NCBI GenBank assembly: GCA_030407085.1
Contig: CM059587.1
Span: forward strand, 45,978,501 to 46,042,500
Length of the DNA: 64,000 nucleotides
Origin: Trichopria drosophilae
Taxonomy: Eukaryota > Arthropoda > Insecta > Hymenoptera > Diapriidae
Reading direction: 5' to 3'
A model generated the notes under the pieces. That model was not told the origin of the DNA. It did no database searches and saw only the letters and a program-made list of their open reading frames with translations. Each line of letters opens with the position of its first letter. Within the stretch, counting starts at the first letter, position 1. The translations under genes were made by a program, and so were the position numbers. This document shows positions 38,235 to 50,474 of the stretch, in pieces.

Positions 38235-39085
38235 GCACAGGAAATCGTGTTCGGAACAAGCTAAGTCTCTGTATCTGGTGGAGTAATTAGTTACACTAAA
38301 AGAAAGGAAGGTTATTAATTCTCCATTCAAAATGGCGGATTCAAAATGGCGGACCTCAGTCAAAATTTTTTTGAAAAATTTCTGGACGACCTAATTCAAA
38401 AGCTACGAGCTTTTAAAAAAAAATGTTAAGAATGAAAAGATCTTAGAATTCATTGAGAAATATAGTGGAATTTTTTCAGATTTTTTAAATGAAGTTTTTC
38501 AAATTTTTTTTTTTTTAATTTTTTTCAAAATTGTAATTTATTTAAGAAAAATTCTGAACAAAATTTAGTACATTTTCTGATAAATTCTAAGAGATTTTTG
38601 TTCTTTGCAATTCTTTCCAAAAGTTGATGCTTTTCGAGGAAATGAATTTCAAATATTATAGTTTAAGATTTTTCTTTTTCGAAAACTATCAAGTTTTGGG
38701 AAAAAATGCATAGAATAAAAAATTCTTAGAATTAATCAGAGAATGCACTAAATTTTGTTCACAATTTTTTGAAAAAAAAATTACAATTTTGAAAAGAATT
38801 TTGAAAAAAAATTTTTTTAAATTCATTTAAAAAATCTGAAAAAAATCCACTATATTTCTCGACGAATTCTAAGAATTTTTTATTGTTAGCATTTTTTAAA
38901 ACAAGCTCATGATTGTTCAGTTAGAGCGTCCAGAAATTTTTCAACAAAATGTTCACTGAGGTCCGCCATTTTGAATCCTCCAATTTGAATGGTGAATTAA
39001 TAACCATCCTATCTTTTAGAATAACTATTTACTCCACCAGATACAGAGATTCAGCTTGATTCGAACACGGTTTCCTGTTGAGGTC
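38235..39085. repeat. Foldback element (~0.85 kb)
   Basis: CAGGAAATCGTGTTCGGAAC and TCTCTGTATCTGGTGGAGTA (38237-38286) are mirrored by TACTCCACCAGATACAGAGA and GAACACGGTTTCCTG (39028-39078). Inner arms contain AAATGGCGGACCTCAG and its complement. There is no coding sequence. Confidence 0.75.
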
Positions 39086-39535
39086 GGTTAAACCCCAGCA
39101 CGTATTGTAAATATGTAATTTAAAGTTGATCACTTAACACAAAATAACTTAAGTAACATTTAACGGTTTTTATGGAACAAAACAATTTGTTCAAGGATCA
39201 AAAGAGATTGTCACAATTTTTATTCGAGCACCACTGAATTGGACGTTAAAAATTACTGTACAAACAATTTTTTTACTCCTGCATTTTAGCGCGAAAAAAA
39301 TTAGTTTTTTTTCGAAAAATGCTTCTCTTTTTACTATATGGATGTAAAAATGTAACAAAAATTAGGGGGAACATAAGAACAAATCTTGTAAATAATTACG
39401 TGAAGTTAAAAAATAATAATCTTCTTTTCCGTGTATTGTTTTCTTAAGTGAAAATATTTTTTGATGAAATGACATTCTTTCTTGAATTGCGGAAATAATT
39501 AAACATTGTAGAAAATAAAATCCATATAAAATTAC

Positions 39536-39580
39536 GTTTCGACCTATTTATTTTTTGTCCTCTTCAGATTAACTTGAGTT
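39536..39580 (-). repeat. LINE/SINE-type 3' stem-loop tail
   Basis: On the minus strand: AATCTGAAGAGGACAAAAAA, then AGGTCGAAACGTAATTT. The CTGAAGA...TCGAAACGT pattern is a common 3' hairpin of non-LTR elements. A similar tail is at 60082-60115. Confidence 0.45.
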
Positions 39581-40537
39581 AAAATAGACTCTTCTTATTT
39601 GTCAATGATTAAAATCAATAAATAAATAAATAAAAAACACTTCAATGGGTTCAGTCCATATTTAACAAGAACGAGGGATATACACAGACATCACGAGTAG
39701 ATATTAAAAAATTTAATGTTTTTTATAAAGAAAAATTTATTTGTTAAACAAAATTTTTTACATTTTTAATTGTAGCACGACTGAATTCTACGTTCTAAAA
39801 TTCGGAAAGAAAAATTGATTTCGAATTCGTTAAAGGGGTTTTTCGTGCAGTTCATTTTTTGGTTGCTCCTCTCCTTTTGGAGATTCCAGTCGGAACAGTC
39901 GGTAAGGTAGTAATTTACCTTGATAATCACACATTAAAAATAATTGAATCGATTTTTCAAAAATGTGGGCTCAGTACTGAAAATTGTAAACAACATATCA
40001 TGTCTTAAAAAATATGGAATACATTGGCTAAGAATTCGTCTAGAATCATTCGGAATAGATGATTTTTCCTTATTCCGCCGGACGGTTTCTTATCAAACTC
40101 GCTTATCATTTTTCAGCACATCATGTGTAATGTTTACAATTTACAGTGTATAGCCCTTTTTTGGGTAATAGATTAATAAAATAGATTCGATCTATATAAT
40201 ATCACTTTTTTACCGTCCATTGTTGTCTTATCGACTAAGCCGAATGGAATAAGGTCGCTGATTATGAATCTGAATTCCATAAATTTAAAACAACGGACAC
40301 AATTAACAGGGTTTATAGTTAATGCGTAAACTGGTCATATGTTAGGATTAATAGGTTCTCTGGTGCATTGTGAACGATGCAGAACGGTGAAGGGATTCAT
40401 CTTCCACCTCCATCAACAATACTTCAGAGAATTGTTGATGGTTACGTGTACAATCACGACAACGTTAATGAGAAGAGGAATAAAACGTAAGCATTTTGCC
40501 AGTGTCAGGTTACGCTCGAGAGCCCTTATACCTTGCT

Positions 40538-40818
40538 ATGGGGTATTTTTATCCGAGACAAGCAATTAAACAGGAAAATGATTTAGCAATTAATGTACCT
40601 TTCAGATACGTCAGATGCCAAGACCGCAAAAATTGTAAAGGACGCGGGTATTTTTTGGGAGACATGTCGCCCGAAAACTTTACATTGACACACATCCATA
40701 CGCACGTATCGAAACCTAGTGCACGAAGAGAGGCCCAATTTCGCAATGCACTCGCACAAAGTGTCATGAACAACACCCACGAAGGAAACAAGCTCATATA
40801 TGACAGGGTCCGCATAGA
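40538..40818 (+). CDS. MULE transposase exon 1 (FLYWCH zinc finger)
   Basis: The frame opens at least from 40505, and the first in-frame ATG is at 40538. It encodes a FLYWCH-like finger: LYLAMGYFYP, then FRYVRCQDRKNCKGRGYF with the Cys pair, and THIHTH with the His pair. It ends with donor GA|GTAAGT after 40818, phase 2, and joins exon 2 in frame as DHPEAAVELTF. The true start may be upstream: an ATG at 40377 opens a well-formed 37-codon frame (MQNGEGIHLPPPSTILQ), but it is one frame off and no good intron bridges the gap. A frameshift or a missed exon is therefore possible. The FLYWCH-MULE pairing is typical of Phantom elements. Confidence 0.75.
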
Positions 40819-41100
40819 GTAAGTTGAAGGTAATGAGGCTCACTCGCAAAATGAAATACGACAGTCAATTTCATAACAAATGATATTTGAAGTACTAATC
40901 TTTTTTACTACGATGCTGAAGGCAGCCACCTGGGAAATCCAGTAGCGTAGTAATAAGTCTTCAGAACATATACTTCTTTATCCCTACAATTATTGAAACC
41001 CTATAATTTCAGCACTTTTGCGAGTGAGTCTCCTCAAAGGCAACAGTTTATATTCAATTTAATTACAATCGAACATCATTACATCAAAAGTTTTTATCAG

Positions 41101-41458
41101 TCATCCAGAAGCTGCTGTGGAGCTTACGTTTAAAAGAGTGGAGTCCATGATGAACCGTATTAGGAAGAAATTCATTCCTCCCTCTCCTCGCACTTTTGCC
41201 GATCTTATGATCAGTTTGCGGGATGATGAAAGGTGGAACAACGTTCTCATTTATGGCAACAGGAGGTTACGTCTATTTACGTGCGAGATATTAGGAAAAC
41301 CAAATGCCATTTGGGGAGATCCGGAGTACATTGCACTCTTCCAGCGAGACGCCGACGACGATGATATTATTTTCCTCGTTGATGGGACGTTTAAGGTTGT
41401 CCCCAACATTGAAGGGGCTTACCAATTGGTCACAGTAATGTGTTTTCGATTCGGGAAG
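41101..41458 (+). CDS. MULE transposase exon 2 (first catalytic Asp)
   Basis: The acceptor TTTTTATCAG precedes 41101, and donor AAG|GTACTG ends it at 41458, phase 0. It encodes a helical linker (RIRKKFIPPSPRTF, DDERW) and then the start of the MULE RNase H-like fold, DDIIFLVDGTFKVVPN. The Asp of DGTF (about residue 188 from the 40538 ATG) is the expected first catalytic residue. There are no stops within the exon. Confidence 0.82.
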
Positions 41459-42406
41459 GTACTGTATTATATCTGTTCATAATTGAATTGAACTGTATAG
41501 GAATTCAGAAACATTTCTGAGGTAATTTATTAGAACTAAACTATTTCTTATATTATTGGCTACTGAATAGGTGATGTTGGGTAGATTATGTTACTAAAAT
41601 TCAGTTAAAATAGATACAGAACGTACAAATTGAATTACCGGTTACAGATATGACAGATTCAGGTTCTCTAACCTGTTATTCTATGCATAACTTCTGCATC
41701 CATTTTTAACAGTTCCTAGCAGCAGAATGTATCGAAAATCGTTTATTCCGAAGCCAATAACATAAGAAATAATTCAGTACAAATAAATTACGTGAAAAAC
41801 GTTTCGTAATTCCCGAAAATTGTCGAAAAATTTTTTTGCTCTTCAGCCCTCATATATTTGCGCGCTAGGGCCCATAACGGTGCTCTGTGCTGGATTGTTT
41901 TTGAGCTACAACACCGGAAGTGCTTTATTATTACAAACTACGGCTTTAATTTTAATGTTACAACAATGTCATAAATACGCTAGTAAGCTATAATATTCGT
42001 AGATGGCGGGGAAACTTACTTTGGGTGGTTATGATTTTTTTCGCGTCGCAAAAAAAAATATTGAAATATGACCTTTTTATTAGGTATTTTGGATGATTAA
42101 TTCTATAATTAATTACGCCGCTGATAATACACTAATTCGAAAAAAGGAAGTTTCCCCACGATTCTGATATCAAGCTGATTATTTTAAGCCTCATTGATCA
42201 TGTTTTATGCCGATTTCGAGTCGCAGTTTGTAATGAATGAAACCAACGTGAGCGCCCACTGTAATAGCGACTTCTCCTGGTTGTCAAGTCTTACAAATAT
42301 AGTTCGACGTTATGCCACATACAAATTTCAGGTGGCGTGACACTCGCGATACTGTCCTCCGGTAAAATTGCAACGCACTTTTAAGTATTAACACATTCTT
42401 ATGCAG

Positions 42407-42607
42407 GCCCTTCCCCTTTGTTGGGCACTGATGTCCGGAAAGACGGAGGCGGAATATACCGAAGTATTTCGGGTCATCAGGCGCCAAGTGCTGGGAAATC
42501 TTCATCCAACGGTTATAATGACCGATTATGAGAAGGGGCTGCAAAATGCCTTGCAGAACGAATTCCCTGGGGCTGATCTAGATGGATGTTTCTTCCATTA
42601 TGCACAA
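42407..42607 (+). CDS. MULE transposase exon 3 (second catalytic Asp)
   Basis: The acceptor CTTATGCAG precedes 42407, and donor CAA|GTAGGT follows 42607, phase 0. Joined to exon 2 it reads FGK then ALPLCWALMSGKTEAEY, the classic MULE core strand/helix. Next come VIMTDYEKGLQNAL with the second Asp (about residue 253) and DGCFFHYAQA with the family's C..H motif. It is intact. Confidence 0.85.
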
Positions 42608-42960
42608 GTAGGTACATTTATATAAACGTTGTAAAACGAAAATATAAACAGCATTTTATGTACCGGTAGAAATGACCTAAAACAGGCTATTATACCACCA
42701 TCCGCCATCGAGCTATAATGTACTCATTATTCGCCTAGGGTAATTGAGTAATGACTCCATTATTGCCCGCTGTGTCGTGCCGCAGAATGTTCTACTTTAG
42801 CCCCTCTCTACGCGTGAATAAAACGAAGTTGTGTCTATGTGACATCAAATATGGTGTACACCATGGGAGATATATCATCTTTCCTCGCGACGATTGCCGT
42901 AATGACACGCCTATATCTCCCTCGATGTATAATATACTATTATATACGTAATTGTTACAG

Positions 42961-43303
42961 GCATTGTTTAGGCGGTGTCTAAAATTGCGGATATCCTCAT
43001 CAATAAAAGCCACGACTTGCCCAGAAGGCAATGAGGTGTTTCGGCGAATAGTATCACTTGCCTTACTTCCGGCAGATCGAATTCTACAGGGATTCAGATA
43101 CGTGGTTAGAAACACCTCCGAGGACGTTCAGCTGGCTCTGCAGCCATTTCTTACGTATTATAACGACTACTGGTTGCAATTAGTCACTCCTGAAAAATTT
43201 TCCGTGTACGGAAAAATTGTCCGAACGAACAACGCAATTGAATCATATCATCGTCAGTTGTCGCTGAAGGTTCCCAAACATCCGACAGCCTGGAAATTTT
43301 TTA
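42961..43303 (+). CDS. MULE transposase exon 4 (catalytic Glu region)
   Basis: The acceptor TTGTTACAG precedes 42961, and donor TTA|GTTAAG follows 43303, phase 1. It reads ALFRRCLKLR, then FRRIVSLALLPADRI, a FLTYYNDYWL helix, and RTNNAIESYHRQL. In MULE transposases of this type the TNN..E..H segment carries the third acidic residue (here about Glu374). The exon is intact and in frame with exon 3. Confidence 0.83.
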
Positions 43304-43557
43304 GTTAAGATTAATTACTTTCAAATTATTTTTATTTAACGAAGTTGTATGGTAAATAAATTTAACATCGAGATTCCGATTAAACTTTATAAGAAGTTCA
43401 AATATGCTATTAAGATGCTTCTGCTAATATTTGATGAGGCTAGGGTACTTATAAGAAATGTTATCCGCGATTAGATTTTTCCTTACGCCTTTCATACGTA
43501 TACTGAAAGTATTTCTGTTTTTCGAGTTCATATAATCATGAAGTTCAATTTTCGTAG

Positions 43558-43779
43558 GCATGATGAACAATGTACAAAGTGCTGCAATGAGTGATTTGGC
43601 TCAGCTTCGAAATGGACGTCGAGTAACTCGAAAATGTATAAAATCACTCATCAGGAACCATGACCTACAAGCTATTTGGAAACTGTACGAAGAAACCTTT
43701 TCGTTTGAAGACCTGTTGATCCAAGCATCCAATTTAGTGTCAAATCCAGTTGCCAACTTAATATTTTTCGAAACTGAAG
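43558..43779 (+). CDS. MULE transposase exon 5
   Basis: The acceptor TTTTCGTAG precedes 43558. The split codon A|GC gives Ser and then MMNNVQSAAMSDLAQL, a basic helix with RRVTRKCIKSLI and a hydrophobic C-terminal helix. It is taken to end at donor GAAG|GTGACT (43779, phase 1). If not spliced there, the frame would stop at 43809-43811, giving a shorter protein. This post-catalytic helical region has no named motif. Confidence 0.7.
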
Positions 43780-44559
43780 GTGACTACATTTTTTTATATT
43801 GTACTTTTTAGTGAAAAGTCAGATACGTGGACTGTGGTGCAATCAAAATAATAGAAATTGAAATTATCTCGTTTCGCTGGCTTGGTTGTTATTAGATTAT
43901 TCGTTTTTGTGAGTCCTTCTTTAAACTTAATCATTTTTAATACTTCAATCACGACTGACCCGTTTATTTTGAATATTTCTCAATATTTATAAATTTATTT
44001 TATAAAGCCAATGGTTTTGAATACTTCTGAAAGCGTTTGTGGGACTAATTTTAAAATGTTCTCAATGCTTCGACATCAAGTCGTGTGCGTTAGTACCCGA
44101 AAATCTTTTAAATCTTCTGGAAGCAGTTTTTTATTTTTCCAATACCTCTCATACGCGAATACTTTTTTATTCTTCCGGAGTATCCTTAAGTATAAACATT
44201 TTTTAATTTTTTAACTATCAAGATTTCGCGTATCTCTTAGCGTTTTCGAAATATTTTAGAATTTAAAAAATATTTATTTCTACAAATGTTCAAAATTTAT
44301 CTGCATGTATGCGTTAATCGACTCGAGGTTAACCCTCCTTTTTACAACCTCCAAAATTTTTTTGATTTCGCGTATCTTTTGCCATTTTCGAGATATGAGA
44401 TAATTTTCAAAATTTTCGAAATTCGTTTGTGTGTATCCGTTAATAGACTCAGATTTCGCGAATCTCGTGACGTTATCCAGATAATTAAGAATGTTTAACA
44501 ATTTTAACGTGAAACACAAATATCATATTACATTGCTGACATTGGTCGATAGTGGCAGA

Positions 44560-44650
44560 CCAGTAGTCTGTGTCACGCGCGGACATTATTTCTAGTTAAG
44601 CATCCTTGTTGGGAAACACTACTTGGATAGGTGACCACTTGAGAACAGGT
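44560..44650 (+). pseudogene. 5S rRNA-like fragment
   Basis: The sequence contains TAGTTAAGCATCCTTG, GGGAAACACTACTTGGATAG and GTGACCACTTGAGAACA. This matches the order of the internal pol III promoter and 3' half of 5S rRNA (GTTAAGCA, then TACTTGGATGGGTGACC, then CTTGGGAACA). The 5' half is poorly preserved. It is either a 5S pseudogene or the head of a 5S-derived (SINE3-type) repeat. It lies in the last predicted intron of the transposase gene. Confidence 0.65.
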
Positions 44651-45046
44651 CATTTAAGAAAAATAAGTTAAGAGTATAATTCAACTAAATACAAACTAAT
44701 ATAATTAAAAATAAAAAACAAATTGTTTGTTTTTATAAAAAGAGGAAAAAATTTAAGAACAAAAAAGTTAACATTTTCTATGTTTCTTAATTCTTACTGA
44801 AGAAAGGGAAGGATTCAGATAGAGAATTCGGAAGTATTGGAAATTTCTATGCTTCTCAATTATTTTGGTTTGCTGGTTCCTTAAAATCACAATTCAGTAT
44901 GACCTATTAGGCGTTAATGGACTCAATTTTTTTTCTCAAATATTACAAATGTAACCATCAGGATTGTGTCTAATATTTCGTGATACAAACTTCTTATTTT
45001 TAACTAACTAATGATATCCTTATACGTGCTGTTTAATGCGTTGAAG

Positions 45047-45291
45047 CAAATAGCGAGGTTGCACCCCAAGGAGAGATTGCGGCCCAAGAACAGGTTGCAG
45101 ACCAACAACATGTTGCGGACCAAGAAGAAGTCGCGGTCCAAGAAGAGGTTGCGGCCCAAGGAGAGGTTCCAGCCCAAGAAGATGTTGTGTCCCAACAAGA
45201 GATTACAGACGTTGTTGCAAACGCGCAAAGAGACTGTTCATCGCCATTATCTGAATTGCAGTACGAAGATATTGAATATCTTGAATTTTAA
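45047..45291 (+). CDS. MULE transposase exon 6 (acidic Q/E-rich tail), predicted
   Basis: The candidate acceptor TTGAAG precedes 45047. Joined in phase 1 it reads ANSEVAPQGEIAAQEQVADQ, then further six-residue VA.QE-type repeats, and ends DCSSPLSELQYEDIEYLEF before a TAA at 45289-45291. A purposeful-looking acidic, repeat-rich C-terminus directly before the right arm suggests a real terminal exon. The acceptor is weak, though, and the alternative frame (Arg/Lys-rich, open to about 45328) cannot be excluded from sequence alone. With exon 6 the six exons total 549 codons plus stop from the 40538 ATG. Confidence 0.5.
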
Positions 45292-45414
45292 AATAATCGT
45301 AACTGCATTTGTTACTTATAAACTTTAAATTTTATAATTTGTTAAATTACAAATATAACTATTAACGTTAATGTAAAATGAAAATTATGTCTGCTAAATC
45401 AGTCATTATAGAAA

Positions 45415-47872
45415 ATTTGTTCATACAAATCACGGCATGTCAGTCTCGAAAATGCCAATAATATTTATTTTATAAACGCAGATAATTTTACACGTGGGTA
45501 TTCCATATTATTAATAAAGCGATTGAATGCCTTAGCGGCTATGTAATCGTAACATTGTCTTGAAACGGTTTTGATCCTTTTAGGTACATTAGTTAATTAA
45601 TTTTTTCGTCCTAGTGTGAACCATGCTGGTGTTAAACGACAATAAATTATTTTTTAAGACATAGGTAAGTGAAGCTTGAACATATCTCTGTCTTATATCT
45701 AATAACTCAAGATCAGCATATATATTGTATGTCGGATATAGTCTATTTTTACCTAGAATAACTTTTAGTATTCTCTTCTGTATTACTTCTAATTTAGTTA
45801 AATATTTATTATAAAGTCCACCCCAAACAACAATTCCATAGTGAAGACGGGAAGAAAAAAGAGCATGATATGTACTTAATAGTTGATCATAGTTTAGAAT
45901 TTTTTTCAACCTGACTGCTGCATAAGTTAAGTACCTAAGTTTATTTAGAATAATTTGGGTGTGATAGTCCCATTTCATGCGCGAATCAAATTCTATGCCG
46001 AGGTACCTTGTATGCAGTTCTTGGCGTATTTGAGGACATTGACAGTAGTTAAAATTACTATTACAGCTCGAGTTACTATGTCGTTTGACACACCAGTTCC
46101 TTGGTATACTGTCATGGTAGTACCCAAATGGAACGATTACAGTCTTCTCTGGGTTTACCGTCAGATGATTGTCGGCAAACCAGGAGCACACCGAGTTAAA
46201 CCTGTCCGACGCCGTTTTAGACAGGTCCTTCCACGATTTCCCTTTCATATATATCACTGTATCATCCGCAAAAGCCAGTACTTCATCGTTAACTACATCA
46301 AACAAGTCGTTAATATATATTAGGAACAATAAAGGTCCCAATATCGACCCTTGCGGTACTCCACGGGATATTAAACATCTCTCGCTGATATTGTTTCCTA
46401 CTTTAGTACTTTGGTATCTGGTTATAAAGATAACTTTCAATTAATTTTAATGGAAAACCCCTTACACCAATATTATACAGTTTTTTAATTAATATTGTAG
46501 GGTCCAACGTATCAAACGCTTTTGCCAAATCAACGAATATGGCTGCACAAGGTTCTCCGGGTTCAAGTGCTAAGTATATATTCTTTGCTAATTCTTCAAT
46601 AGCCGTCTGAGTGGATTTCCCCGGTATGAAACCAAATTGCTTTTTATTTAATATGCTATGTAAAGTTAAAAATTTTGAGATTCTATTTTTAAGACTAACT
46701 TCAAAAAGTTTTGAAATTATAGGCAATAGGGAAATAGGTCTTTAATTTGCTATTTGCGTCCTGTCACCTGTTTTATAAATTGGTATTATTATTGAATATT
46801 TGAAATGAAAAGGGCATATTGCAGTTAAGAAGGCTAGGTTGATAATGTATGATACTGGTCCTGATAGGAATTCTGTAAAATTTCTGTATATTATTGGTGT
46901 TATTTTGTCATGACCCGGTGACTTATTAATTTTGAGACGTTTCATGTAATTAGCGATTTCTCCTGGTGTTGTATCGAATAACACTATCGAGTTTTTCACC
47001 GATTTTTTACAACTAGTAACTAGATCTGAATTTTTAAACTTAGCTGCCAAACCAGCTCCCACTCGAGAAAAGTACTTATTAAATTCGGTAGCTATTTCAT
47101 TTTTGTCAGATACTAACTTATCATTAACCCTTACATTAATGAAGTTTGTTTTATTAGTTGGATTACCTTTTACTATTTCATTTATTGCATTCCATAATTG
47201 CCGTTTATCCGTTCCTGCTTTCATTACCTTTCTTGAGTGGTTGCTCATTTTGACTTCCTTAACTAACCTAACTATATTATTCCTAGCTTTAATATAATCA
47301 TCACGAGCCTTGTTCTTATAGCTACTATTTGTCATTTGTTTCCATTTTTTATACAATTTATCACGTTTACCCATTTGGTCTATCAAGTATTGAGATAACC
47401 ACTCCTTCTTCTTTCGATGCGAAGTAACGATTCTGGTTACTGTTGATGATTCAATGTGTTGAGTGAGTCTCTTGATGAATTGATCGGTTACTAAATTCAC
47501 ATCGGTCTCATTATAAACTACATCCCAGGTTTCCTGTCGTAGAGCTGATCCGAGAGTTTTATAGTTCACAAGGGAGTACGACGTTCTGTCCTTCCTCGAT
47601 ACGTTAGCTTCTAGGTCCTTTCCTGGCCATGTTAGTACGATTGGATAGTGATATGATATTAAGTCACTTTCTACAACATAAGCTGATATTTTACTTATTT
47701 CCTTACATGTTTTTATAAAGAAATGGTCTATCCAGGTTCCTTTATTTCCTGTAGGATGAGTAATTGCATTTATTGCCGAATTAAATCCCAGCAAGCTGAA
47801 CATGTTTTTGTATTCGTCAATAAGATCATTATTGCTTAGCAGGTCCACATTTATGTCACCATTATATGCCAA
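45415..47872 (-). pseudogene. Dead Jockey/CR1-group LINE, right copy
   Basis: Minus-strand mirror of the left-arm LINE, with the same TAA before RPISLLP and the same +1 shift before RGVPQGS. One residue differs by eye (KDRTSY here, KDGTSY in the left copy). The 3' UTR is cut at the arm boundary, so the last 273 bp of the LINE seen in the left copy are missing. Shared lesions show that the LINE had already decayed before the arm was copied. Confidence 0.9.
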
Positions 47873-48105
47873 AATAATGTAACGCCTTAATTCTTAACAA
47901 CGCCCATGTTTGATTATTGATGCAATTGAAATAGGTATTTTTTTAATGAATTTGTATATAAAAATAAAGTAATATTTATCCGTTTTAATATGGTACTTTT
48001 CGCAAAACGATCAAATAAATTGATTAATGAAATTGTTCTTAATATATAGTTTACCATCGAGTAAAACTTTATTAGCAGGATTTTTGTTAAATTTTACGTA
48101 CCATT

Positions 48106-48174
48106 TGGTAGCCGAGTGGTCTAAGCGTTGGAAAGTTAAGATTTTTTTTGGCGTTCGCGCCCAATATGGGCCGA
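48106..48174 (+). repeat. tRNA-like SINE head, right arm copy 3
   Basis: Mirror of 30266-30336; TTGGTAGCCGAGTGGTCTAA and GGCGTTCGCGCCCAATATGG are in plus orientation here. Confidence 0.6.
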
Positions 48175-48399
48175 TTTTTTTTCTTTTTTATTTTCATAAT
48201 AACGATCATGCTTATCAAATTGTTTATTGGACAATTTAATAGTACATTTTTAAAATTTATTTTGGCATAGGTAATGTTAAAGCAAATACTAAAATACTCT
48301 GCTTTGATTCCCACAACATTTATTCCATTAAATATTATTAATTCTGGCTTTACAGCATTTTTATACAAATATATTTAAGTTGCAATCCTAATTAAAAGA

Positions 48400-48449
<50 letters not shown>

Positions 48450-48761
48450 AAAAGCAGTTTCGTTAGATTCAATACATTGCCTATTTAACAGAGTATTGTA
48501 GTATTTGCTTTAACATTACATCTGCCAAAATAATGTAACGCCTTAATTCTTAACAACGCCCATGTTTGATTATTGATGCAATTGAAGTAGGTATTTTTTT
48601 TATGAATTTGTATATAAGAATAAAGTAATATTTATCCGTTTCAATATGGTACTTTTCGCAAAACGATGAAATAAATTGATTAATGAAATTGTTCTTAATA
48701 TATAGTGTACCGTCGGGTAAAACTTTATTAGCAGGATTTTTGTTAAATTTTACGTACCAGT

Positions 48762-48830
48762 TGGTAGCCGAGTGGTCTAAGCGTTGGAAAGTTAAAATTA
48801 TTTTTGGCGTTCGCGCCCAATATGGGACGA
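48762..48830 (+). repeat. tRNA-like SINE head, right arm copy 2
   Basis: Mirror of 29619-29690. One base differs upstream (CCAGTTGG versus CCATTTGG). Confidence 0.6.
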
Positions 48831-49672
48831 TTTTTTTTTCTTTTTTCTTTTCATAATAACGATCATGCTTATCAAATTGTTTATTGGACAATTTAATAGT
48901 ACATTTTTAAAATTTATTTTGGCACACGTAATGTTAAAGCAAATACTAAAATACTCTGTTTTGATTCCCACAACATTTATTCCATTAAATATTATTAATT
49001 CTGGCTTTACAGCATTTTTATACAAATATATTTAAGTTGCAATCCTAATTAAAAGAATTATTATTATTATAAAAGCAGTTTCGTTGGATTCAATACATTG
49101 CCTATTGTCATCCATTAGCAAAAATTTCCGTATTATAATCGCGAATAATAAAATTTTGATTTTTTTTATGTGAAAAATGTATAAATTGAACTTAAATCAT
49201 AAAAGTTGAACAAAAAGAATTATTAATTAACTTCTGAAATCTGAATTTAGAATTCTTTGGTTCGATGTATATGACTGAATCGCATTTTATAGATTTTCAA
49301 TATTAAAAACACTCGAATTGGTTAAAATACAATAACAATTGATATTGGATTGCATGAATAAATTTAATACATTGCTTTTGCATATCTCCTTAAAAGAAGT
49401 AAAGTTTCTTTAATATATTAATTAAGAAATTAAGAATTTCAGACATGTCAATAAGTTAAAAATATTTTTGAAAAATAAATGATTAAAATAATGATTCTTT
49501 TAGTTAGGGTTACAACTGATATAGTTTTATAAAAATAATTCAAAGCCAAAATAAATGAAGAAAACATAAACATATGTTAAATTATCTGATAAATAATTTT
49601 CATATACACAATCTTTATTATGCAAATAAATAAGAAAAACAGGAATTTTGTTGAAAAAAAAAAAAAAATAAA

Positions 49673-49741
49673 TCGTCCCGTACTGGGCGCGAACACCAAA
49701 AAACTGCGCCACATTCCAGCACTTTAACCACTAGGCTACCA
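49673..49741 (-). repeat. tRNA-like SINE head, right arm copy 1
   Basis: Mirror of 28709-28777, followed by a slightly different homopolymer length. Confidence 0.6.
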
Positions 49742-50474
49742 AGCATTACGAAATTATGTATGTAGTAATGTTGTATATGAACATCGGCATAGGAAATTTG
49801 TTTAATGAAAAAATAATTAACATTAACAAGAGAAATAAAGAAAGCAATCTATATGTAATATTGAAAATTACATAATTTTAAAAATTGAAAAAAAAAAATT
49901 ATTCAGGATAGTTGAAACTTGGCTAGCATATTTTTGAGCATATTTTTGAGCATATTTTTGTTCATACAATGAAATTAATATCTTATTATCAATATTATTT
50001 TTAATTAATTATTCTTTATCGAATTGAATTTACATTAAAAAATAATTCATTTCGATTAAAACAACTTGATTTATGAAAGTATGAATTTTCCTGATAAATA
50101 ACAATAATTAACCGAATCTTCATTTTGAATTTCGCGCCTAGATTTATTCCAAAATCATAAGAGAAATGAAAATTCAGGATCGAATCGGGAGCCACATATT
50201 ATATTTATGTTCTTTATAGTATAGAAATTCGCGGAATGATACGTTCGGCAAATTTCCTTTTAACAGCGTCTGCAGAGCTCACACAGGCACGCCGACTTTG
50301 CTAGTGTGAGTGCGGTGGGGATATCACACGGGCACGTCGACTTTGGTAGTGTGAGTGCGCAGGAGAAATTGGAAGGGGTCGAAATCTCCGTGGCTGGAAC
50401 GCGGTGGGGATGTGAATTCTCCTGCTCTGGACACTCTTCTTTACCGACCGGAGCAGTACTGGGGCAAGAACATT

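Larger units (their letters stand above)
33299..40376. other. Core of giant element upstream of transposase
   Basis: No gene is visible. The stretch holds foldbacks at 34205-35005 and 38235-39085, a pair of direct repeats at 37770-38073, a LINE/SINE 3' tail at 39536-39580, and AT-rich DNA. Two 'gtgatctccgaa' blocks occur near 33800 and 33968. Confidence 0.5.
47863..49103 (-). repeat. Two ~0.6-kb direct repeats, right arm
   Basis: Mirror of 29347-30577, including the longer (ATT)15 tract near 48400. Confidence 0.85.
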
